Shown one piece after another: positions 25,076 to 33,094 of a DNA stretch of 64,000 nt (the first letter of the stretch is position 1; each line of letters begins with the position of its first letter). This DNA comes from JAJDTT01 sp965116695. Its GTDB lineage: Bacteria; Acidobacteriota; UBA6911; RPQK01; JAJDTT01. The translations under genes were made by a program, and so were the position numbers. The notes beneath the pieces were generated by a model. It saw nothing but the letters and a program-made list of their open reading frames with translations. It was not told the DNA's origin and ran no database searches. Where the stretch lies: contig OZ220706.1 of the NCBI GenBank assembly GCA_965116695.1, positions 4,154,001 through 4,218,000 on the forward strand. Reading direction: 5' to 3'.

Positions 25076-26149
25076 ATGAAGAGAAGGAATTTTTTTCGCA
25101 ACGCCGGAACCGCTCTGGGAGGAGTCGCGGCCTATGGGCTGGCACCGTCCACCGGGGAAGCGCGTCCGGCACCGGGGGCCCCGGCGGAAATGGACCGGTA
25201 CCGGTTCAAGCTGGGAATGTACCTGCCCGAGCTTCAACTCCCCTTCGACGAGGCGCTGGCCACGGCGAAGGAGATCGGGGTGGAGTCGGTCTGGTTCAAC
25301 CGGCTCAAGGATGAGGTCGATGTCGCCCGGATGAGCGACGCCGAGGCGGACCGCATGGCTCAACGGGTCGAGCGCCACGGCCTGGAGATCTTCCTGTTGA
25401 GCGCCGGATCCACCTTCAAGCACATCCATCTCACCGATCTCAAGAAGGACAAGCTCACCGAACACGAGGGGTTCCGGACCCACTTGGCGGAGCTGGAACG
25501 CTGCATGGAGATCGCCTCCCGCATCGGTGTCGGCGCCGTGGGGTCCTTCACCTTCGCCTGGCCCGGCGAATACAAGGCGGGCAAGCCGACCTGGCCCATG
25601 CGCTGGCTGACCCGGGGCGGATACATTGCCAAGGTAGACATGGAGAAGCTGGTGGCCGCCTTCACACTGGTGGCGGAAGCGGCCGAGAAGCACGGTGTGG
25701 ACGTGGCGCTCTCCATGATGCCCTGGAACTACACCAACACCACCGGCAACTTCCGGCGGGTGGTGGAGGCCGTGGGCTCCTCCCGGTTGAAGGTCATGTG
25801 GGGACCGGCCGACAACTACAACTCGGGCGAATGGGACGTGGCCACGGCCGGATTCAACAACATTCGTCCCTACCTGCACGGCCTGCACCTGAAGGACCTC
25901 CACGTCATGGACGGCCTGAAACTGAAGTTCGAGTACCGCGCCCTGGGGGACGGCGATGTGAACTATCCTGAGATCCTGCGCCGATTGCAGGACCATCGCT
26001 CGGGTGCCGTCCTGTCGCTGGCGACCCACTTCATTCCGCCGGGAGGCACGCGGATCGACGCCATGCGGATCAACTACCGGAGGCTCAGCGAGATGATCCG
26101 GAAGGTCCAGGCGGAAACCATTTCCAACCAGGAGGGAGGGAAGGCATGA
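25076..26149 (+). CDS. Tat-exported sugar phosphate isomerase/epimerase-like TIM barrel
   Basis: 357 residues from ATG 25076 with a Tat-like start (KRRNFFRNAGTALGG). The remaining part fits the AP-endonuclease-2/xylose-isomerase-like barrel: EIGVESVWFNRLKDEV, a strand with AVGSFTFAWPGEY, MWGPADNYNSGEWDVA and GLHLKDLHVM with the typical metal-binding His/Asp spacing, and a final GDGDVNYPEILRRL. Exported versions of this fold are common in Planctomycetota and Acidobacteriota carbohydrate clusters. It lies 23 bases after the phosphotriesterase-like gene and overlaps the next gene by ATGA. Likely interconverts a sugar or hydroxy-acid; substrate unknown. Confidence 0.85.
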   Translation: MKRRNFFRNAGTALGGVAAYGLAPSTGEARPAPGAPAEMDRYRFKLGMYLPELQLPFDEALATAKEIGVESVWFNRLKDEVDVARMSDAEADRMAQRVERHGLEIFLLSAGSTFKHIHLTDLKKDKLTEHEGFRTHLAELERCMEIASRIGVGAVGSFTFAWPGEYKAGKPTWPMRWLTRGGYIAKVDMEKLVAAFTLVAEAAEKHGVDVALSMMPWNYTNTTGNFRRVVEAVGSSRLKVMWGPADNYNSGEWDVATAGFNNIRPYLHGLHLKDLHVMDGLKLKFEYRALGDGDVNYPEILRRLQDHRSGAVLSLATHFIPPGGTRIDAMRINYRRLSEMIRKVQAETISNQEGGKA

Positions 26150-27453
26150 AAAGCGTTACGCGGCGGGAATTCATGAACGTGTCGGCGGCGGGCGCCGCCG
26201 TCTCCTCCTTGGCGGCACGGTCCCGCCGGGTCTCGGACAACGACCGGGTCGTCGTGGCCGTCATCGGCCTTCGGGGCATGGGCCGCGTCCATGTGAGCCG
26301 TCTCGTGGAGGTCCCGGATGCCGTCTGCGCCACTCTTTGCGACGTGGACCAGAGCATGCTGGAGCGGGAGTCCAGGAAGGTTCACGATGCCACCGGACAG
26401 TGGCCCAAGAAGGTCAAGGACTTCCGGCACGTCCTGGACGACCCCTCCATCGACGCCGTAGTGATCGCCACGCCCCATCACTGGCACGTCCCCATGGCGG
26501 TCCGGGCGCTTCGAGCCGGCAAGGACGTCTACCTGGAGAAGCCGGGCTCCCACGTCTTTCGGGAAGGGCGCGTCCTGGTCGATACGGTGGAAGAGACGGG
26601 GCGCATCGTCCAGCACGGCACCCAGATGCGCTCCAGCCGGGTGACGGCCAGGGCCCGGGAACTCCTGGATGCGGGGGTCATCGGCGAGGTCAAGATGTCC
26701 AAGGCCTGGAACCTGCAGCGGCACAAACACCGGAAGGCGGTGCCGGACGCTCCGGTCCCGCCGGGAGTCGACTACGACATGTGGTTGGGTCCTGCGCCCA
26801 AGCGGCCCTTCAATCCCAACCGCTTTCACGGCAACTGGAACTGGTACCGCGACTACGGCAACGGAGACATCGGCGGAGACGGCATTCACGACCTGGACAT
26901 GGCCCATTTCGGTCTCGCACCCGAGACCCATCCGGTGAGGATCACGGCGCACGGGAGCCGGGTTCACCTGGAGGGCGTGGAGCGGGAGTTTCCCGACAAC
27001 ATGATGGTGGCCTACCACTTCGCCGAAGGAAAGGTGCTCATCTACGAGGACCGGGCCTGGACCCCCTACGGGCGCTACGGCGTGGACAGCGGCAACGCCT
27101 TCTACGGGACGGAAGGGTTCATGGTCTTCTCCCGCCGGGGCTTCTTCCAGGTCTATCTGGGCAGAAAAGAAGAGAAGGGCCCTTCCATGGGAGTCGGAGA
27201 AGCTGTCCGCGACCGGGGCAAGGGCGCGCACCTGTCCAACTTCCTGGACTGCGTCCGAACCCGGCAGCAACCTTTGGCCCCGGCCCTCCAGGTCCACCGG
27301 TCCTGCGCCCTGGTCCATCTGGGGGAAGTGGCCTACCGGACCGGCAAGGTGCTGGAATTCGATCCGGAGACCGAAACCATCACCAATCACCCGGAGGCCA
27401 ACCGGCTCCTGACCAAGGAATACCGGGCCCCCTGGGGAACGGCGGCATCCTAG
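26146..27453 (+). CDS. Tat-exported Gfo/Idh/MocA oxidoreductase
   Basis: 435 residues. A Tat-like stretch (TRREFMNVSAAGAAVS) is followed by the NAD(P)-binding motif VAVIGLRGMGRVHV, then YLEKPGSHV with the family EKP lysine-proline, a QHGTQMRSS segment, and GDGIHDLDMAHFG as the substrate-side motif. C-terminal part is the usual beta-sheet domain. It is probably NAD(P)-dependent dehydrogenation of a sugar or polyol, in the periplasm if the Tat signal is used. It is translationally coupled (ATGA) to the isomerase. A paralog of the same family is at 47776-49251. Hairpins of the REP type follow it before the aldolase gene. Confidence 0.92.
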   Translation: MKSVTRREFMNVSAAGAAVSSLAARSRRVSDNDRVVVAVIGLRGMGRVHVSRLVEVPDAVCATLCDVDQSMLERESRKVHDATGQWPKKVKDFRHVLDDPSIDAVVIATPHHWHVPMAVRALRAGKDVYLEKPGSHVFREGRVLVDTVEETGRIVQHGTQMRSSRVTARARELLDAGVIGEVKMSKAWNLQRHKHRKAVPDAPVPPGVDYDMWLGPAPKRPFNPNRFHGNWNWYRDYGNGDIGGDGIHDLDMAHFGLAPETHPVRITAHGSRVHLEGVEREFPDNMMVAYHFAEGKVLIYEDRAWTPYGRYGVDSGNAFYGTEGFMVFSRRGFFQVYLGRKEEKGPSMGVGEAVRDRGKGAHLSNFLDCVRTRQQPLAPALQVHRSCALVHLGEVAYRTGKVLEFDPETETITNHPEANRLLTKEYRAPWGTAAS

Positions 27454-27460
27454 CCGGGAG

Positions 27461-27505
27461 CGGCGTGTTTTACGCGCCGTTTGGATCGGCGTCTTTCAGG
27501 CGCCG
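27461..27505. repeat. two intergenic hairpins between oxidoreductase and aldolase genes
   Basis: CGGCG...CGCCG pairs at 27461-27465/27475-27479 and again at 27487-27491/27501-27505. These tandem hairpins may dampen transcription into the aldolase gene or stabilise the upstream mRNA. Confidence 0.4.
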
Positions 27506-27546
27506 TCCGCAGAAACGACAATGCGATACCTCCTCAGGAGCATGAC

Positions 27547-28287
27547 GTGACACGAGAAAACGACAATCGAGGACTCTGCACGGAGGAAAGGTCCGCCGGA
27601 ACCGGCCCCGCCATCTGGCTGGCGGGCGATCCCGCGGACCTGGAGAAATGGCTGCCCCTGGGAGCGGCAGGCATCGTCACCAACACGGTGGTCCTCAACC
27701 AGATGGTCCAGAAGTACGGCCAGATCCTGGACGTCGCCCAGCGCTACCTGGATATCACCGACAAGCCGGTGGTGATGGAGATCGACGGCCACTCCACCGA
27801 AGAGCTGCTCCGTGTCGGAGAGGTCTTCACCCGCCTGTCGGATCGGATCATCCTCAAGATCCCTTGCACCGTCCACGGCCTCGGCGCCTTCCGTGAACTG
27901 AAGCGCCAGGGCGTCGAGACCTTCTGCACCACCGTCTTCTCCCTGACCCAGGCGGTGGCCGTGGCCCGGGCCGGCGCCACCCACATCCTCCCCTTCTGCG
28001 AGCCGGTCAAGGAGGTGGGAGGCGATCCCACCCAGCTGGTCCGGGAGTGTGTGGCCATGTTCCGGGGATGGGAGCATCGCCCTTTCATCACCGCCGCCCT
28101 GGTCCGCTCCGTCGACACGGCGTACCGGGCGCTCCGGGACGGCGCCGACGGCATCATCATCTTCTGGAACATTTTCGAGGAAATGATGAAACATCCCCTG
28201 ACGGAGACCTGGAACCAGACCTTCCTGGACGAGTGGAACGCCATGCACGACGCGGGACTGCTCAAGGGCGTGCCGGTGGAGCATTGA
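27547..28287 (+). CDS. transaldolase / fructose-6-phosphate-aldolase-like protein
   Basis: 246 residues from the GTG at 27547, preceded by CAGGAG 6 bases upstream. The class I aldolase barrel of the transaldolase family is indicated by DRIILKIPCT, where the Lys forms the Schiff base, GAAGIVTNTVVLN near the N-terminus, GVETFCTTVFSLTQA, and ATHILPFCEP. It should reversibly split or transfer a dihydroxyacetone-type unit. There is no export signal, so it acts in the cytoplasm, unlike the preceding Tat proteins. It continues the operon after the oxidoreductase and could be the last step of a lactone/sugar-acid pathway. The exact donor is not visible. Confidence 0.85.
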   Translation: MTRENDNRGLCTEERSAGTGPAIWLAGDPADLEKWLPLGAAGIVTNTVVLNQMVQKYGQILDVAQRYLDITDKPVVMEIDGHSTEELLRVGEVFTRLSDRIILKIPCTVHGLGAFRELKRQGVETFCTTVFSLTQAVAVARAGATHILPFCEPVKEVGGDPTQLVRECVAMFRGWEHRPFITAALVRSVDTAYRALRDGADGIIIFWNIFEEMMKHPLTETWNQTFLDEWNAMHDAGLLKGVPVEH

Positions 28288-28310
28288 TCCGTCAATTCCG
28301 GGACTGAACC

Positions 28311-29327
28311 GTGAACCAGCGCTACTCGCGCCAGATCCTCTTCCCTCCCATCGGCGCCGAGGGACAGGAACGCCTGGGCCGGTCAAGGGTGGTGATCGTC
28401 GGCTGCGGGGCCCTGGGCAGCGTGGCCGCGGAGCAGTTGGTCCGAGCCGGGATCGGCTCCTTGCGCCTGATCGACCGCGACTTCGTGGAAGAGAGCAATC
28501 TGCAGCGGCAGTGCCTCTTCACGGAAGATCATGCCCGCCTGGCCCTGCCCAAGGCGGTGGCGGCCAAGTCGATTCTCGGCGCCATGAACTCCCAGGTTGC
28601 GGTCCACGGCGTGGTCGAGGACCTGACCCATCGAAACGTGGAGGCTCTCTGTGCCGAGAGCGACCTGATTCTGGACGGCACCGACAACTTCGAAACCCGG
28701 TACCTGTTGAACGACTACTCCCTCCGAACCGGCCGGACCTGGGTCTATGGAGCATGCGTCGGCAGCTACGGAACCGCCTACGCGTTCCGGCCCCGGGTCA
28801 CGCCCTGCCTCCAGTGCCTCTTTCCGCGGCCGCCGGCGCCCGGCAGCGCCGAGACGTGCGACACCAGCGGCATCCTGGGGCCGGTCGTCCATCTCGTAGC
28901 CTCCTACCAGGTCGCCCAGGTTCTGAAGATCTTGGTGGGCGCCGAGCCGGCGTCCACCATGCTGAAGGTGGATGTCTGGGAGAACCGGATGAAACTGGTC
29001 TCGCTGGAGGGTGCGCGCGTCCCGGACTGTTCCTGTTGCGGGGCGCTCGAGCTGCGGTATCTGGAGGGAAGGGAGCGGCGCCACTCGGTCCGGCTCTGCG
29101 GCCGGAACGCGGTCCAGGTCCAGCCGGGCGAAGACTCGCGAATGGACCTTCCCCAAGTTGCCCGCCGGCTCCGGCCCAGTGGCAGCGTGAGCCTGAACGA
29201 CTATATGATGAAATTAGAGGTCAACGGCTACGAGCTGGCTCTGTTCCGCGACGGACGGGCCATAATCCGGGGAACAGAGGACGAGAAGGAGGCCCGAGCC
29301 GTCTACGCTCGCTACATTGGCTGTTAG
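28311..29327 (+). CDS. ThiF/MoeB/HesA-type E1-like adenylyltransferase
   Basis: 338 residues. The ATP-binding fold is seen in VVIVGCGALGSVAAEQLVRAG, followed by LIDRDFVEESNLQRQ, the Arg-rich loop of the family, and DLILDGTDNFETRYLLND. Zinc cysteines are in TPCLQC and DCSCC. The C-terminus ends with LFRDGRAIIRGT, as in several ThiF/MoeB homologs, where it is a small extra domain. It activates the C-terminal Gly-Gly of a small sulfur carrier such as ThiS or MoaD by adenylation. The carrier is not in the window. It begins with GTG 23 bases after the aldolase; whether this is a functional link or just shared transcription cannot be said. Confidence 0.9.
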   Translation: MNQRYSRQILFPPIGAEGQERLGRSRVVIVGCGALGSVAAEQLVRAGIGSLRLIDRDFVEESNLQRQCLFTEDHARLALPKAVAAKSILGAMNSQVAVHGVVEDLTHRNVEALCAESDLILDGTDNFETRYLLNDYSLRTGRTWVYGACVGSYGTAYAFRPRVTPCLQCLFPRPPAPGSAETCDTSGILGPVVHLVASYQVAQVLKILVGAEPASTMLKVDVWENRMKLVSLEGARVPDCSCCGALELRYLEGRERRHSVRLCGRNAVQVQPGEDSRMDLPQVARRLRPSGSVSLNDYMMKLEVNGYELALFRDGRAIIRGTEDEKEARAVYARYIGC

Positions 29328-29337
29328 AGGGGCGATC

Positions 29338-30267
29338 ATGTTGGAGAAATTACGGGGATCATGTCGATGGCGCGGTTGGTTCACTGTCGGGGCGGGGATA
29401 TTGGCGACCACTCTGGTGATGCCGTCGCTGTCCGGGGAGTCTGGTGAGGGGAAGGCCAGGAAGGTGATCGACGCGGCCGTGACGGCCATGGGCGGCGATG
29501 CATATCTCGAGGTCCGGAACTCCCACTCGTCCGGCCGGTACTTCATCTTCCGGAAGGGCAGGAAGGCTTTCACCCGTTTTCGAGACTGGACCGTTTACGA
29601 TCCCGTCAAGTCCCGTTTCGAGACGGGCAAGAATGAGAAGAACCAGATTATCTCAGTGCACAACATGGAGTTGAACAAGGGGTGGAAGCTGGAGGGGGAG
29701 TTCGACGTCGAGGAGATTCCCGACAAGGATTTGAACTCGTGGATGAAGTCGGTTCGGAAGGACATCAACTTTCTGATCAAGCAGCGTCTCGACGAGGAGG
29801 GAATGAACCTCTACTACTACGGCCCTGACGACATCGCGGGCCAGGGAGAGTTCGAGGCCGTGGAATTCCTGGACGCCTCCAACAACTCGGTGGTGGTCTT
29901 CTTCAATCTGAACAGCCACCTCCCGGAAAAGGTGGAGAACGAATACACCGACGACACCGGCTTGCGCCACAAGATGGAGTGGGAGTTCTACAACTGGCAC
30001 ACCATCCAGGGAGTCCACACTCCCCTGCGGACGGACATCTACCTGGACGGAGATATTTCCCAGCAAATCTTCACAGAAGACCTGGCCTACAACCTTCAGA
30101 TTCCCGAATCCCAATTCCTGGAGCCGGCCATCGACGAAAAAAAGAAGGCCAAGTGGGAAGAGAAGATGGCCAAGCGGTTGAAGAAGCAGGAAGAGCGGGA
30201 CGCCAAGGCGCAACGGGAAGCGGAAAAGGAGCGGGAGAGGAGAAGGAAAGGCCGGCGGAGCGACTGA
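29338..30267 (+). CDS. LolA-like outer-membrane lipoprotein carrier-like protein
   Basis: 309 residues from ATG 29338, with a signal-like hydrophobic stretch (GWFTVGAGILATTLVM). It reads as a beta-rich periplasmic protein of the LolA-like fold: AVTAMGGDAYLEVRNSH near the N-terminus, KGRKAFTRFRDWTVYDPV, FEAVEFLDASNNSVVVFF and GVHTPLRTDIYLDGDI. The last ~50 residues are a highly charged Lys/Glu/Arg helix (KWEEKMAKRLKKQEERD), which is unusual for such proteins. It lies between the ThiF-like gene and the lpxC region. I would place it in the Acidobacteria-type family of similar length, but assignment is by resemblance only. Confidence 0.6.
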   Translation: MLEKLRGSCRWRGWFTVGAGILATTLVMPSLSGESGEGKARKVIDAAVTAMGGDAYLEVRNSHSSGRYFIFRKGRKAFTRFRDWTVYDPVKSRFETGKNEKNQIISVHNMELNKGWKLEGEFDVEEIPDKDLNSWMKSVRKDINFLIKQRLDEEGMNLYYYGPDDIAGQGEFEAVEFLDASNNSVVVFFNLNSHLPEKVENEYTDDTGLRHKMEWEFYNWHTIQGVHTPLRTDIYLDGDISQQIFTEDLAYNLQIPESQFLEPAIDEKKKAKWEEKMAKRLKKQEERDAKAQREAEKERERRRKGRRSD

Positions 30268-30329
30268 TCCCGGCCGGAATACCGCGGCGGCCGACGGCTC
30301 TGGCCATAAACCTGTATGTGTCCTGAGGG

Positions 30330-30343
30330 CCACACCAGTGTGG
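30330..30343. promoter_or_regulatory. inverted repeat upstream of lpxC
   Basis: CCACAC and GTGTGG are separated by CA, a perfect 6-bp inverted repeat. It may be an end-of-operon signal or operator. Confidence 0.3.
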
Positions 30344-30388
30344 ACTCCAGGTCACACTCTGCGCTCCCCCCAGCGACGGTCGAATTAC

Positions 30389-30414
30389 GAAAACCATTTA
30401 AAGTAAAGGTTTTC
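30389..30414. promoter_or_regulatory. AT-rich inverted repeat upstream of lpxC
   Basis: GAAAACC (30389-30395) and GGTTTTC (30408-30414) with a 12-base AT-rich spacer containing TTTAAA. The position 40 bases before lpxC suits an operator or promoter region. Confidence 0.4.
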
Positions 30415-30454
30415 CTCGTTCTTGGCCTGAAACGTGCAACACGGTGCAGGCCAG

Positions 30455-31333
30455 ATGCAGAGGACCATCCGCCGGCCGTTCAAGCTCAAGGGAATCGGGC
30501 TCCACACCGGTTGCCGGGTGGCGGTCGAACTGAGGCCCGCGCCGGCGGGGACCGGCGTCGTCTTCCGCCGCGTCGACCTGCAGGGTTTCGAGATCGAGGC
30601 CTCGCGCCGGTACGTCTCCCGGGTGGTCCTGGCTACCACCCTCATGAAACGCGGAGTGATGCTCTCGACGGTGGAGCATCTGCTGTCGGCCGTCTACGGC
30701 CTGGGCCTGGACAACCTTTACATCGACATCGATTCCCTGGAGGTCCCCATCCTGGACGGTTCCTCTCAGCCCTTCGTGGACGGAATTCAGGATGCGGGGA
30801 TCGAGGAGCAGGATGCCCCTCGGACCTTCATCAGGGTGGAGGAGCCGATCCGGCTGACGGACGGAGAGAAGTTCGTTTCAATCGAGCCTTCGCCGGTTTT
30901 TCGCGTGACCTACGAGATCGATTTCACCCACCCCGTCATCGGCCGCCAGCGGCTGGACCTGGAGGTGACGCCCGAAGTCTATGCACGGGAGATCTCTTTT
31001 TCCCGGACCTTCGGATTCTATCGTGAAGTCCGCCGGCTCCTGGAAAACAACCTGATTCGAGGCGGCTCCTTCGAAAACGCGGTGGTGCTGAGCGACGACG
31101 GCGTCATGAGCGGTGAACTCCGGGCGCCCGACGAGTTCGTGCGCCACAAGGTCCTGGATCTGATCGGCGATGTCTCCCTCTGCGGCAGCCCGGTGATCGG
31201 CCATGTCCGCGCCTACAAGGCCGGACACGCCCTGCACACGGCCCTGGCGACGGCGTTGTTTCGAAACGCTTCCCGCTGGCGCGTGGCCGAATCGGAGCTG
31301 GAGGCGTCAGTGGCGGGTGCCGCCGCCGGCTGA
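30455..31333 (+). CDS. lpxC: UDP-3-O-acyl-N-acetylglucosamine deacetylase
   Basis: 292 residues from ATG 30455. It catalyses the committed step of lipid A synthesis, a zinc-dependent deacetylation in the cytoplasm. The family fold is clear: FKLKGIGLHTGC at the start, STVEHLLSAVYGLGLDN with the zinc ligand His75, the paired HKVLDLIGD with His231 and Asp235, and the catalytic His258 in KAGHALH. The length matches stand-alone LpxC; there is no FabZ fusion. An in-frame GTG at 30434 exists, but the ATG fits the family start better. It shows that the organism makes lipid A. A palindrome and a consensus -10 for the next gene lie immediately downstream. Confidence 0.97.
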   Translation: MQRTIRRPFKLKGIGLHTGCRVAVELRPAPAGTGVVFRRVDLQGFEIEASRRYVSRVVLATTLMKRGVMLSTVEHLLSAVYGLGLDNLYIDIDSLEVPILDGSSQPFVDGIQDAGIEEQDAPRTFIRVEEPIRLTDGEKFVSIEPSPVFRVTYEIDFTHPVIGRQRLDLEVTPEVYAREISFSRTFGFYREVRRLLENNLIRGGSFENAVVLSDDGVMSGELRAPDEFVRHKVLDLIGDVSLCGSPVIGHVRAYKAGHALHTALATALFRNASRWRVAESELEASVAGAAAG

Positions 31334-31335
31334 GA

Positions 31336-31352
31336 TTGACAGCCCGTGTCAA
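31336..31352. promoter_or_regulatory. TTGACA-TGTCAA palindrome between lpxC and the amidase
   Basis: TTGACA (31336-31341) and TGTCAA (31347-31352) are perfect inverted halves 5 bases apart. The right half lies where the -35 box of the promoter below would be, so a bound protein could block it. Confidence 0.45.
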
Positions 31353-31373
31353 AAGTCGCCGTACCCCTTCCAC

Positions 31374-31379
31374 TATAAT
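31374..31379 (+). promoter_or_regulatory. consensus -10 box of the amidase operon
   Basis: A perfect TATAAT, 22 bases after the palindrome. The spacing to a -35 of AAAAGT (31351-31356) is 17 bases. It predicts a transcript start near 31386, which supports the amidase start at 31466. Confidence 0.5.
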
Positions 31380-31465
31380 TGGGCCTGATGCCGTGTCCTC
31401 CGCTGTGCGCTTCCGGATTTCGGTGTGAGTCCGAGAGGCGGCTTCCCTATCCCGGTCTCAAACGA

Positions 31466-33094
31466 ATGTGCCGCCTGGCCGCGATCGCCGGTTGGATGCT
31501 GGTCATTCTCAGCCCCGAATTGCCAGCCCAGAATCGGCGGGAGTTGCTGCTGGACCTGGGGAGTCAAAGGGCGGCGGTGGCGATGGAACGGCGGTCCGGC
31601 AAGTCCTACGTCAGCCTCAAGAACATGATTTCCGCCCTCCGGCTCGATGGCCGGGAGTCGAAGGACCGGTTCAATCTGTCCGGTCCCGGCGGAGAACTCC
31701 TCTTTCTGGATGGACGGCCGCTGGTTCGGGCCGGAGTCGACTACCTTCTCATGTCATCCCCGGCATGGAAGAAGGGACCGTCCGACTGGTACATCCCGGA
31801 AGATTTCCTGATTCGGGCGTTGGCGCCCGTCCTTCCGGGGCGCTTCTCCAAGACCGGCGCCGCCAGGTATCGGTTCCAACCCCGGGACCTGAACCAGGTG
31901 AAGGTGCAGGTGACGAATCTTGCCAACCAAGTCCGGATCGAATTCTCCGCCGGCCGGCCGGGTCCGATCCGGGTCAACGAACGCCCGGATTACCTGGAAG
32001 TGGAATTCGGGCCCTATCGGGTTCGTCCCGGCGCCAAGCGCGGGACCCCTTCATCGCGTCTGGTGTCCGCACTGAAGTTCAACTCCCGGGATCCTTTCGG
32101 AACCTTCCGCATCTACAAGGGGCAGGACTATCGCCGTTACCGGGAGGCCGGAGACGCCGGCGCCTCGACCAGGGTCGTGGAGATCCACGGCCATATCAGA
32201 CGGGCTCCGGCCAGGGCTTCGAGAGCGGTCCCGGCCACTGCCGGAACTCCCGATCCGGCTCCGGCGCCTCGGTCCCGGCTCAGCACGTCGCGGAACCGGC
32301 GCGAAAGACCCGTGATCGTGGTCGATCCGGGTCATGGCGGGAGCGATTCCGGAGGCATCTGGGAAGGAGATCTGGGAGAGCAGGGGTTCGTCGAGAAAGA
32401 CCTGGCTCTCCAATTTGCCCTCCAGTTGCAGGATGAGTTTCGAAATCGCGGCTTGGAGATGGTTCTGACCCGGGATCGGGACGTGAATCTCTCCGCGGCC
32501 CAGCGCAGCGCCGTCGGCAACTCCCATCGAACCCGAGCCTACCTGAGCCTCCATCTGGGTCGGGCTCCGGACGCGGAGATGCGGGGCGGCGTGGTCTATT
32601 TTCATGGGAAACCCCCAGTCATCCCTCCGCCGGAGCCGGAGGAACCCGAGCAGGAGTCGCTGGCTCTTCTGGACGGCGAGACTCCGGACCTGCCGCAACC
32701 GGAATCGGAAACCGGGGAGGGCGAGGAGGAGGACGTCGTCGAGATTGTGGTGAGCCAACCGGAACCCGAACCGGAGCCGGAAGAGAAGGAAGAGTTCGTT
32801 CGTTGGGAAATGGGCCAGGAACGATACCTGCCGCGAAGCCGGGATCTGGCCGCGGCGGTACAGGAAAGCCTGAATCAAGTTTACGAGGTTGAGAATCAGG
32901 TCATCGAAGCCCCATTGACGGTGCTGCAGTCGGTGGCGGCTCCGGGGATCGTCGTCGAGTTCGGGCAACTGACCAACTCGATGGACCGGTCGAACCTGAC
33001 CTTGCAAACCTTCCACGAGCGACTGATTTCGGCCTTGGCAGCAGGGGTCGTAGCCTTCCTGGAAGGACCTCCTGAGGGGAGTGATCCGGAATGA
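31466..33094 (+). CDS. N-acetylmuramoyl-L-alanine amidase (Amidase_3)
   Basis: 542 residues from ATG 31466, whose N-terminus forms a signal peptide (LAAIAGWMLVILSPELPA). The N-terminal half reads as an AMIN-like binding region. The zinc amidase core starts at RPVIVVDPGHGGSDSGG with the first zinc His; next is Glu in VEKDLALQF, then LSLHLG and, at the C-terminus, VVEFGQLTN with the catalytic Glu. Between them lies a low-complexity insert rich in Glu and Pro (about residues 390-460), not normal in the family. It cleaves the MurNAc-Ala bond in the periplasm. An in-frame ATG at 31388 would be upstream of the signal. It is coupled (ATGA) to the GerMN gene. Confidence 0.9.
   Translation: MCRLAAIAGWMLVILSPELPAQNRRELLLDLGSQRAAVAMERRSGKSYVSLKNMISALRLDGRESKDRFNLSGPGGELLFLDGRPLVRAGVDYLLMSSPAWKKGPSDWYIPEDFLIRALAPVLPGRFSKTGAARYRFQPRDLNQVKVQVTNLANQVRIEFSAGRPGPIRVNERPDYLEVEFGPYRVRPGAKRGTPSSRLVSALKFNSRDPFGTFRIYKGQDYRRYREAGDAGASTRVVEIHGHIRRAPARASRAVPATAGTPDPAPAPRSRLSTSRNRRERPVIVVDPGHGGSDSGGIWEGDLGEQGFVEKDLALQFALQLQDEFRNRGLEMVLTRDRDVNLSAAQRSAVGNSHRTRAYLSLHLGRAPDAEMRGGVVYFHGKPPVIPPPEPEEPEQESLALLDGETPDLPQPESETGEGEEEDVVEIVVSQPEPEPEPEEKEEFVRWEMGQERYLPRSRDLAAAVQESLNQVYEVENQVIEAPLTVLQSVAAPGIVVEFGQLTNSMDRSNLTLQTFHERLISALAAGVVAFLEGPPEGSDPE

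Noticed and set aside
30434..30454. GTG start of lpxC 21 bases upstream
   Set aside because: The family begins at the ATG 30455; the added codons match nothing.
31379..31465. Longer amidase start at TTG 31379 or ATG 31388
   Set aside because: A consensus -10 box overlaps 31374-31379, and the signal peptide begins at 31466.
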